DNA of 21,955 nucleotides, taken from IMG/VR virus record IMGVR_UViG_3300042860_001310, positions 1-21,955 of that record. One strand, written 5' to 3'. The position numbers were made by a program, and so were the translations under genes. Shown piece after piece: positions 1 through 4,574 of the stretch; position 1 is the first letter of the stretch, and each line of letters opens with the position of its first letter. This stretch comes from a virus. The notes below the pieces were generated by a model. That model had not been told where the DNA came from and did not search any database. It saw only the letters and a program-made list of their open reading frames with translations.

Positions 1-136
1 TTTCTACAATACTAACCACACCATGAGCATAAAAAAACAAAAGTATTGAACCAATACTTGCACTAATCATTGTAGCAGTTTTATTGTGTTTGTCAATTGC
101 TTCATCAATCATTTTCTGAACTTCTTCAGGTTTCAT
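1..136 (-). CDS. small membrane protein, 3' end cut by window
   Basis: The start codon is at 136-134 and the reading frame stays open to base 1, giving 45 residues before the edge. The start MKPEEVQKMI is followed by a polar helix and then a hydrophobic stretch (about residues 21-43, ISASIGSILLFFYAHGVV) that looks like a single membrane-spanning segment, so the protein is probably an inner-membrane peptide. It overlaps the end of the upstream 51-aa gene by 11 bases, suggesting coupled translation. Small proteins with this layout are common in T4-like cyanophages, from memory; the function is unknown. The C-terminus lies outside the window. Confidence 0.7.
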   Translation of the reverse strand, partial: MKPEEVQKMIDEAIDKHNKTATMISASIGSILLFFYAHGVVSIVE

Positions 137-281
137 GATTCCATTCAAAGAACTTTTGCATTGGATCTACTCTTGTCTTTACAATTTCACATGCTCGTTT
201 ATAAAACATATTATCTGTGTTACCAGACTCTTCAAATGTTGCCTTTATTTTCACCCAATTATCATAGGTGTGTTGGTCCAT
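126..281 (-). CDS. conserved 51-aa hypothetical protein
   Basis: A complete 51-residue frame starts MDQHTYDNWVKIK and ends in FFEWNHET. Its ATG (281-279) directly abuts the TAA of the preceding gene (284-282), and its end overlaps the next gene by 11 bases, so it sits in a tightly packed operon. The composition is polar and helical, with no membrane segment or cysteine motif apart from a single Cys. I recognise it as a small protein type carried by T4-like cyanophages but know no function. It is supported by operon packing rather than by domain evidence. Confidence 0.65.
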   Translation of the reverse strand: MDQHTYDNWVKIKATFEESGNTDNMFYKRACEIVKTRVDPMQKFFEWNHET

Positions 282-437
282 TTAGAACTTTTGCAGGTGG
301 TCATTCAACCTCAACAATATTCTTTCTGCTTCTTGGACGTCTATTCCATCTTGTTTGGAATAATATATGTAGTCGTCCAAGGACAAGGTAATGACCTCAA
401 TGTCAGATTTTGATAACTTTGGGGTTTCCCAACTCAT
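282..437 (-). CDS. conserved 51-aa hypothetical protein
   Basis: A complete 51-residue frame begins MSWETPKLSK and is acidic, ending in LLRLNDHLQKF. Its ATG overlaps the TGA of the zinc-ribbon gene in an ATGA arrangement (437-434), the typical sign of translational coupling in phage operons. No Shine-Dalgarno sequence is obvious, which fits re-initiation by ribosomes leaving the upstream gene. There is no recognisable domain. The C-terminal half could form one amphipathic helix. Function unknown. Confidence 0.65.
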   Translation of the reverse strand: MSWETPKLSKSDIEVITLSLDDYIYYSKQDGIDVQEAERILLRLNDHLQKF

Positions 438-688
438 CTAATTTCAAACTCCAATTTTCTAACTTTACGATTTTTTCTTGCCTCTTGAAAGGCAAGGTCT
501 TCATTTGAGAGCACTTTGTTTGTGCTCTTCTTATTATACCCTGGAGAGACAATTTCTACAAGGCTTAAGTCCAGTGCAGTAATATTTTCTCCTTTAATAG
601 ATGTTAAATTATCACAACCACAACATTTAGTTTTTGCTGGATGTGATTCTAATTCTGTGTTGCAATTTTTGCATCTAATCTTTAACAT
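434..688 (-). CDS. small zinc-ribbon protein
   Basis: This 84-residue protein has an N-terminal cysteine cluster: C6-x2-C9 and a C22-C23-x-C25 group, consistent with a single bound zinc in a ribbon or knuckle. The C-terminal third is highly charged (QEARKNRKVRKLEFEIR). The start is supported by the ribosome-binding-type sequence AGGA just upstream (CAGGACAATG). It begins 20 bases after the 3' end of the tRNA-Gly gene and overlaps the next gene by ATGA. Similar zinc-ribbon proteins are widespread in T4-like cyanophages with no assigned role; binding to nucleic acid or a protein partner would be inference. Confidence 0.75.
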   Translation of the reverse strand: MLKIRCKNCNTELESHPAKTKCCGCDNLTSIKGENITALDLSLVEIVSPGYNKKSTNKVLSNEDLAFQEARKNRKVRKLEFEIR

Positions 689-707
689 TGTCCTGTACTG
701 ATTAATA

Positions 708-778
708 AGCGGGTAACCAGATTCGAACTGGTGACTCCAACTTGGAAGGATGGCATTTTACCCCTAAACTATACCCGC
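708..778 (-). tRNA. tRNA-Gly (anticodon UCC)
   Basis: The minus strand folds into a full cloverleaf of 71 nt. The acceptor stem GCGGGTA/TACCCGC is seven perfect pairs. The D arm is GTTT/AAAT with a short loop. The anticodon loop CTTCCAA has anticodon UCC at 744-746. The T arm is ACCAG-TTCGAAT-CTGGT. The base after the acceptor is U, as in other tRNA-Gly(UCC). CCA is not encoded. The anticodon stem carries one U-U opposition (second pair from the loop), and the D stem closes with G-U. The gene lies inside the late operon between the lysozyme and the zinc-ribbon gene, so it is probably cut from a longer transcript. It would read GGA and other GGN codons. Confidence 0.93.
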
Positions 779-783
779 ATGAA

Positions 784-799
784 GGGGGATTGCTCCCCC
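784..799 (-). terminator. GC-rich hairpin after lysozyme gene, weak terminator or processing signal
   Basis: GGGGGA-GCAA-TCCCCC forms a six-pair stem with a GCAA tetraloop of the stable GNRA type. It starts 9 bases after the lysozyme stop codon and 5 bases before the tRNA 5' end. The following bases (TTCATG) are not a real U-tract, so termination would be inefficient. It may instead protect the lysozyme message or mark the leader for tRNA processing. Confidence 0.5.
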
Positions 800-807
800 A
801 TATTTAA

Positions 808-1440
808 TTACACTTTAACTTCAATCATACGATTGGCATAGTCATAAGCATAACTGGTTCTGGCACCATGGTGACCCCAACCTATCCAAGTATAGGCGTA
901 ATTCATATATCTGTCAATACTTTTACCAGGGGTTTTCATTTTTTCTTCTATTCGTTTCCACTGGACTTCATTAATCAAATACTTTAATTGAGTGTCCATA
1001 CTAGAAGGACTTCCACCATATTTTCTAGCAAAGTCACCCAATCCATAATATCTGTTGGAAGATGTCCACTGAATCAGACCATAACCACGCCAGCAGCCAT
1101 GGTAACTGGTTCTGCTACCTCCTTCGCAAATATTAGGAATGAATGTAGATTCTTGCCTAATATTGCCCATGATGGTAGCAAGGGCGTTTCTGTCTTTAAT
1201 TCCAATGTCCTGGAAATATGCCAGGGCAACATTTTCATTTTCATTACACCCTTTACAAATTAGCCTTTTTTCTTTTGGCTTTTCAGGAGCAACCTCTTTG
1301 GTCGCTGTCGATGTTTCAAACTCCTTAATAATAGAAAATGGCACTGGAGGTGCCGTCAAAGGAGGAAACAGAGGCAGTGTTGCCACGTTGGTTGTAACCG
1401 TTGCCAAAAAGGGCAGGGCTACTGTAAAGAAGTTTTGCAT
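808..1440 (-). CDS. phage lysozyme (tail-lysozyme-type domain) with hydrophobic N-terminus
   Basis: This 210-residue protein most likely cleaves peptidoglycan. Residues about 68-200 match the phage tail lysozyme type (Phage_lysozyme2 family). NIRQES at 93-98 carries the probable catalytic Glu97, and GLIQW at 121-125 is a typical second motif. Aromatic and glycine-rich segments (YTWIGWGHHGARTSY) follow. Residues 3-25 are hydrophobic and uncharged, followed by a proline-rich linker (28-55), which looks like a signal or anchor sequence for export. Cysteines at 62, 65, 105 and 116 could form disulfides outside the cytoplasm. The gene is preceded by a 117-base non-coding stretch and followed by a hairpin and tRNA-Gly. 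It could be an endolysin or a virion-associated enzyme; the export-like N-terminus favours the first. Confidence 0.82.
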   Translation of the reverse strand: MQNFFTVALPFLATVTTNVATLPLFPPLTAPPVPFSIIKEFETSTATKEVAPEKPKEKRLICKGCNENENVALAYFQDIGIKDRNALATIMGNIRQESTFIPNICEGGSRTSYHGCWRGYGLIQWTSSNRYYGLGDFARKYGGSPSSMDTQLKYLINEVQWKRIEEKMKTPGKSIDRYMNYAYTWIGWGHHGARTSYAYDYANRMIEVKV

Positions 1441-1483
1441 TTAAATTGATTGAACTCTACATCCCAATAGAGAAAGCGCACTT

Positions 1484-1499
1484 CCCTCATCCCTGAGGG
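1484..1499 (-). other. short hairpin in the lysozyme leader
   Basis: On the minus strand CCCTCA-GGGA-TGAGGG can form a six-pair stem with a four-base loop about 45 bases before the lysozyme start. No U-tract follows, so it is not an intrinsic terminator. It may be a leader structure affecting lysozyme translation or message stability. The rest of 1441-1557 shows no gene and no clear TATAAATA promoter. Confidence 0.35.
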
Positions 1500-1525
1500 C
1501 AATCTCCTGGGCTCTAAATCATTAT

Positions 1526-1554
1526 CAAAATCTCATAATAAAAATCATAATGAG
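1526..1554 (-). terminator. possible weak AT-rich terminator
   Basis: Three bases after the stop of the 66-aa gene, CTCAT...ATGAG arms (1532-1554) form an imperfect stem with one T-T mismatch and one G-T pair, followed by ATTTTG. The position fits a terminator but the stem is weak and the U-tract is short. Confidence 0.3.
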
Positions 1555-1557
1555 CGA

Positions 1558-1758
1558 CTATTTAGTTTCATCAAACATACCATTCATGTAATCAAGGGAC
1601 ATAACCTCAATTTCGGTATTATTGATTACCCAATCTTGAATTTCTTCATACAACGCAGAAGCATCAGAAGATCTTCCTTGCTCACACAGATAATGCATCC
1701 TATCAATAATATTGTCAACTTGAACTTGGCACATCTGTTTCAATTGGGTTTCGTTCAT
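1558..1758 (-). CDS. 66-aa hypothetical protein
   Basis: The frame is open from 1935, but the first 59 codons lie entirely inside the endonuclease gene in another frame and are serine/threonine-rich and unconvincing. The internal ATG at 1758-1756, preceded by the purine-rich AGAAAAGATTATT, gives a coherent 66-residue acidic helical protein (MNETQLKQMCQVQ... ending YMNGMFDETK). It overlaps the 3' end of the GIY-YIG gene by 44 bases. No domain is recognised. If the upstream start were used the product would be 125 residues, but I consider that unlikely. Confidence 0.6.
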   Translation of the reverse strand: MNETQLKQMCQVQVDNIIDRMHYLCEQGRSSDASALYEEIQDWVINNTEIEVMSLDYMNGMFDETK

Positions 1759-2173
1759 AATAATCTTTTCTGAAATATCTTGATAAGATATTGCTATTGT
1801 AGAATGCTGGTTCTCCGTTGTCAAGGGACTCCGTGAGGACGTTGTTGACAAAGAGTTGTCTCGTTTCCTCATAATTAGTTTTGCCCTTTGTTTTATGTAA
1901 TGATAAAATAGTCCTCTTAAAATTTTCTCTACCATATTTGTCTATATCCTCTTTGAGTTCTGGGCAGGATCCATAGTATTTTTTCCAGTCAGATTCCATC
2001 TTAGTTCGTCTACTCTTGCCTCTTTCTTTGCGGAAAGACCAGAAATATTTTCTACCAATATAGTCCCTACCAGTTTTGTCGCAATGAATATGGTATACAA
2101 AACCAAAATAATCCTGAATATCAGAAGACTCAAAAATTTCCCCATTGAATCTCCAAGGGTTTTCATAGCTCAT
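1715..2173 (-). CDS. free-standing GIY-YIG endonuclease (SegE-like)
   Basis: This 152-residue protein contains the hallmarks of the GIY-YIG nuclease fold: GFVYHI at 24-29 as the first strand (FVY in place of GIY), then YIGRKY at 38-43 with the catalytic-type Arg41. A DWKKYYGS segment follows at 62-69, and a Glu-containing helix (NYEETRQLF) supplies a plausible metal-binding Glu. The order and size resemble the Seg-type homing endonucleases of T4-like phages. Such enzymes cut DNA at a preferred site and promote their own spread. A late-type promoter lies 23 bases upstream of the start codon. It overlaps the following 66-aa gene by 44 bases. The first motif is degenerate, so activity is an inference. 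Confidence 0.75.
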   Translation of the reverse strand: MSYENPWRFNGEIFESSDIQDYFGFVYHIHCDKTGRDYIGRKYFWSFRKERGKSRRTKMESDWKKYYGSCPELKEDIDKYGRENFKRTILSLHKTKGKTNYEETRQLFVNNVLTESLDNGEPAFYNSNILSRYFRKDYYERNPIETDVPSSS

Positions 2174-2195
2174 CTTAGAACATCTTATGATCTAG

Positions 2196-2203
2196 TATTT
2201 ATC
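2196..2203 (-). promoter_or_regulatory. putative T4-type late promoter for the endonuclease gene
   Basis: The minus strand reads GATAAATA, one base from the T4-type late consensus TATAAATA. It ends 23 bases before the endonuclease ATG, the same spacing as at 3027-3034. It lies in the only non-coding gap between the 47-aa gene and the endonuclease. It probably also drives the 66-aa gene, lysozyme and tRNA-Gly. Confidence 0.6.
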
Positions 2204-2225
2204 CTTCAACCCTAACAGAGTGATT

Positions 2226-2369
2226 CTACTGATCTTTGGATTGTTTGTCAACCTGTGCTTTTTTCTCCCTGACCTTGGAGATCAGAGCATTGAGCTTATC
2301 CCTCTTCATGATTTCAGAGGGTCTCCTGCCTCTTCTGGGACCCTCTGGAGGAGTTAATTCCTCATTCAT
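2226..2369 (-). CDS. 47-aa basic hypothetical protein
   Basis: The frame starts ATGAATGAGG and encodes 47 residues: an acidic/proline start (MNEELTPPEG), then an arginine-rich turn (PRRGRRPSEI) and a lysine-rich helix. Its ATG overlaps the TGA of the preceding 212-aa gene (ATGA, 2369-2366), a strong sign of translational coupling. The PRRGRRPSE segment resembles small DNA-binding hooks, but this is only suggestive. A nine-pair inverted repeat lies inside the coding region. Function unknown. Confidence 0.65.
   Translation of the reverse strand: MNEELTPPEGPRRGRRPSEIMKRDKLNALISKVREKKAQVDKQSKDQ
2315..2347 (-). repeat. nine-base inverted repeat within the 47-aa gene
   Basis: The arms CAGAGGGTC (2339-2347 on the minus strand) and GACCCTCTG (2315-2323) are perfectly complementary and flank a 15-base loop. 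Seven of the nine arm bases are identical to the stem of the terminator at 3041-3058. No U-tract follows, so it should not terminate transcription by itself. Confidence 0.6.
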
Positions 2370-3004
2370 CTCTCTACCCCATACCTCTTGTCTGATCTTG
2401 AGGTGTCCATGTTCTTCTTGGCTTGAGAAGTAGAGATAGCATATCTCAAACTCTTGATCTCTTTAGGGGACTTCTCTGGGTATGTCTTTGCAAGCTTTGA
2501 GGGCTTGATTGCTTTGTAGACACTTTCCTTTTCTCTCTTCTCTGCAGCATCAAGGGCACGCTCTCTTAAGTGTGCTCTTAATTGCATCTCAAGTTCTTCT
2601 TTCTTAACTCCTCTTCTTTCTTCATGCTCTGCTCTACGTGCTCTCTGCTGACCACCACCCAATGCTAAAGCACCACTTGGATTAGCATATCTTTTAAGTC
2701 TAGCAGCAGATCTCTCATGCTCTGGGAGTTTTTTATCTACCTTTGCTTCATCAACTAATTCACCTTCAATCTCATAGGAATCTGCCATCCCATGAATATG
2801 CTTACCCTTAGACTTCTTATCTGCTCTTGCTGCTGATTGTGCTTCAGATCCAGCATACTTAGCACCAACTTTTGGTTCCATTTTGCTTGCTCTTTTATCA
2901 GCAGCTAATTCTCTTCTAAGTGCTTTTTCATCAGCACTCAATGCTTCATCCATTTGAGCATAAACTTGCTCATATGCTTCTCTAATGTTATTAAGTCCTG
3001 CCAT
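2366..3004 (-). CDS. highly charged 212-aa hypothetical protein, probable late/virion protein
   Basis: The protein begins MAGLNNIREAYEQVYAQM and is otherwise very rich in Ala, Lys, Arg and Glu, with runs such as RRAEHEERRGVKKEELEMQL that favour long helices or coiled coils. No enzymatic motif is present. The short N-terminal IREAY-x-x-VY helix resembles the starts of several marine T4-like phage virion proteins, from memory. The gene begins 23 bases after a perfect TATAAATA late promoter and right behind a terminator, so it is expected to be expressed late. It is coupled to the 47-aa gene by an ATGA overlap. A scaffold, internal head or structural role is inference. Confidence 0.7.
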   Translation of the reverse strand: MAGLNNIREAYEQVYAQMDEALSADEKALRRELAADKRASKMEPKVGAKYAGSEAQSAARADKKSKGKHIHGMADSYEIEGELVDEAKVDKKLPEHERSAARLKRYANPSGALALGGGQQRARRAEHEERRGVKKEELEMQLRAHLRERALDAAEKREKESVYKAIKPSKLAKTYPEKSPKEIKSLRYAISTSQAKKNMDTSRSDKRYGVER

Positions 3005-3026
3005 GACGCACCAAATCCTTTTTAGT

Positions 3027-3034
3027 TATTTATA
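3027..3034 (-). promoter_or_regulatory. T4-type late promoter for the 212-aa gene
   Basis: The minus strand contains a perfect TATAAATA, the T4 late promoter -10 element, 23 bases before the ATG of the 212-aa gene. Its first bases coincide with the end of the U-tract of the preceding terminator, so termination of the nrd transcript and the start of the late transcript share sequence. Confidence 0.75.
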
Positions 3035-3059
3035 AAAAAAGAGGGTCCTAAGACCCTCT
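3034..3059 (-). terminator. strong intrinsic terminator of the nrd operon
   Basis: The minus strand reads AGAGGGTC-TTAG-GACCCTCT followed by a run of T. It makes an eight-pair GC-rich stem with a four-base loop and a seven-base U-tract, six bases after the stop of the 33-aa gene. This is a textbook Rho-independent terminator. Confidence 0.92.
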
Positions 3060-3064
3060 ACATA

Positions 3065-3166
3065 TCAAGCAACTTGTGGTTGCTTTGCCATATTCAATTG
3101 TGCTGCATGAAGGAGTTTTTCCTTCTTATCTTTTTTCTTAAGATAACGAACGAAGTAAGTATTCAT
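3065..3166 (-). CDS. 33-aa basic peptide
   Basis: The 33-codon frame starts MNTYFVRYLKKKDKKEK and ends AKQPQVA. It is preceded by a strong ribosome-binding site (AAGGAGG, nine bases before the ATG), and its ATG overlaps the TGA of the DUF4278 gene (ATGA, 3166-3163). The terminator follows six bases after its stop. Size, coupling and ribosome-binding site all support a real gene. Peptides of this type accompany the DUF4278 gene in other cyanophages, from memory. Function unknown. Confidence 0.7.
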   Translation of the reverse strand: MNTYFVRYLKKKDKKEKLLHAAQLNMAKQPQVA

Positions 3167-3300
3167 TTGTGCCCCTCCTTTACATACTTAACTCCACGAT
3201 AAGTTTCATTGTATTGTTGGGGTTGCTGCATCATTTGCTGTTGGTATTCAATACGCTTTTGAGTGTCATATTCAACACCACGATAGACAACTTTAGACAT
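3163..3300 (-). CDS. 45-aa DUF4278-like protein
   Basis: The 45-residue protein carries two copies of the YRG-x-x-Y signature, VVYRGVEYD near the start and ETYRGVKYV near the end, separated by a glutamine/methionine-rich spacer. This repeat is characteristic of DUF4278, a short family found in cyanobacteria and cyanophages, which supports a cyanobacterial host. A strong AAGGAG site precedes the start. The gene follows nrdB by 109 bases and overlaps the 33-aa gene. No biochemical role is known. Confidence 0.8.
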   Translation of the reverse strand: MSKVVYRGVEYDTQKRIEYQQQMMQQPQQYNETYRGVKYVKEGHK

Positions 3301-3383
3301 TAGGTTTGCTCCTTTACTATTGTAAATTCGCGTTCCTTCGGTTTCCCTACTTCCGTCACATTGTGTGATGAACGTATTATTAT

Positions 3384-3389
3384 ATTATA
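3384..3389 (-). promoter_or_regulatory. possible -10 element in the nrdB/DUF4278 gap
   Basis: The 109-base gap after nrdB (3301-3409) holds TATAAT on the minus strand within an AT-rich stretch, plus a small TCACA-CAA-TGTGA hairpin closer to the DUF4278 gene. No convincing -35 box is visible. It could be a host-type promoter for the two small genes downstream. The gap encodes no protein. Confidence 0.3.
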
Positions 3390-3409
3390 GATTTATTTTG
3401 TATAATCTG

Positions 3410-4549
3410 TTACAGTTTGAATCCTGCAAAAGTATCTTTCTTCACATCCTGTTTAATACCACCAACAACATAAGATTCAACTTCTGTTTCCTGTGGAGCA
3501 ACTTGAAGACCTTTAGATGAAATCCAGTGTTCAGTCCAAGGAAGTGGATTATTCTTTGCAGCAATATCATACAATGGTTTGATTCCAATTGCTTTCATTC
3601 TACGATTTGCAACCCATTCAACATACTGATGTAACAGTTTGTCATTCAGACCAATCATAGAACCATCCTTAAACAGATACTCTGCCCAGTGCTTCTCTTC
3701 ATTTACACAATTTTCAAAAGCAGACCTTACCCATTCTTCTTCTTCTTTAGCAATTTGTTGCATCTCTGGATCATCTCCTTCGCGCCACTTATTGAGGATG
3801 TTCTGAGTAATGACAAGGTGCTGATTTTCGTCTCTTGCGATGAGAGAGATAATTTTAGCGGATCCTTCCATAAGTTTGAGTTCACCAAACGCAAAGCTGC
3901 AAGCGAACGAGACATAAAACCTGATACCTTCGAGAATGTTGACATTTGCAATTGCTCTGTAAAGTTTCCTCTTTAATTCAATTCTACCTTCTTTTGCATA
4001 TCCAGCACCCTCTTGTGCAAAGACCCAATCATTAGATGTTCCATATTGTTGTGCAGAATTAATGAAGTCATTATAAGCACCAGTGACTGATTCTGCACGC
4101 TCCAGAATGTTTTGATTTTCTAAAATAGAATCAAATACTTCAGAAGGATTAGAATAGACGTTCTTAATAATGTATGTATAGGATCTGGAGTGAATCATCT
4201 CCATAAATTCCCACACCTTCATACAGGACTCAAGTTCAGGAAGAGAGCAGTATGGAGCAAATGCCATACTTGGTCCACGTCCTTGAACTGAATCAAGAAG
4301 AATTTGATACTTAAGATTAGAAGTAAAGATATGTTTTTGTTCTGGACGAAGAGTGTGATAATCAGAACGATCCTTTTGAAGTGAAACTTCTTCAGGTCTC
4401 CAGAAGTATCCTAATTGCTGAGTGGTTAATTTATCAAAAATAGGATACTTGTAAGTATCATACCTTTGAACCCCAAGAGGTTGTCCAAAAAACATTGGTT
4501 GTTTTTTGGAGTCAACATTATTGGTATTAAATACCGTCATTCCAGTCAT
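3410..4549 (-). CDS. nrdB: ribonucleotide reductase class Ia, beta (radical) subunit
   Basis: The protein holds the diiron centre and tyrosyl radical used by NrdA to convert ribonucleotides to deoxyribonucleotides. Visible features, numbered from the chosen start, are LLDSVQGR with metal ligand Asp86, EMIHSRSY with ligands Glu117 and His120 and radical Tyr124, then LEGIRFYVSFACSFAFGE and ARDENQH with the remaining Glu and His ligands. I chose the ATG at 4549, giving 379 residues, because T4-type NrdB proteins start close to the TVFN segment and because an upstream ATG at 4627 would overlap nrdA by 53 bases. A third possible start lies at 4540. The gene starts 25 bases after the nrdA stop, as expected for an operon. 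Confidence 0.95.
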   Translation of the reverse strand: MTGMTVFNTNNVDSKKQPMFFGQPLGVQRYDTYKYPIFDKLTTQQLGYFWRPEEVSLQKDRSDYHTLRPEQKHIFTSNLKYQILLDSVQGRGPSMAFAPYCSLPELESCMKVWEFMEMIHSRSYTYIIKNVYSNPSEVFDSILENQNILERAESVTGAYNDFINSAQQYGTSNDWVFAQEGAGYAKEGRIELKRKLYRAIANVNILEGIRFYVSFACSFAFGELKLMEGSAKIISLIARDENQHLVITQNILNKWREGDDPEMQQIAKEEEEWVRSAFENCVNEEKHWAEYLFKDGSMIGLNDKLLHQYVEWVANRRMKAIGIKPLYDIAAKNNPLPWTEHWISSKGLQVAPQETEVESYVVGGIKQDVKKDTFAGFKL

Positions 4550-4574
4550 AATTTTATTTTCTTCTGAAGTTGTT

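Noticed and set aside
86-413. Plus-strand open frames of about 90-100 codons
   Set aside because: They lie opposite three consecutive minus-strand small genes with ATGA or abutting start-stop junctions; the encoded residues (runs of Phe, Leu, Cys) look like antisense of coding DNA.
1759-1935. N-terminal extension of the 66-aa protein to 125 residues
   Set aside because: The added 59 codons are entirely inside the GIY-YIG gene and encode a low-complexity Ser/Thr stretch; an internal ATG with a purine-rich leader gives a more sensible product.
3727-3951. Minus-strand 74-codon frame inside nrdB and similar overlapping frames inside nrdA, helicase, uvsX and polymerase
   Set aside because: All are shadow frames within genes whose catalytic motifs are intact; none has its own ribosome-binding site or fits the operon spacing.
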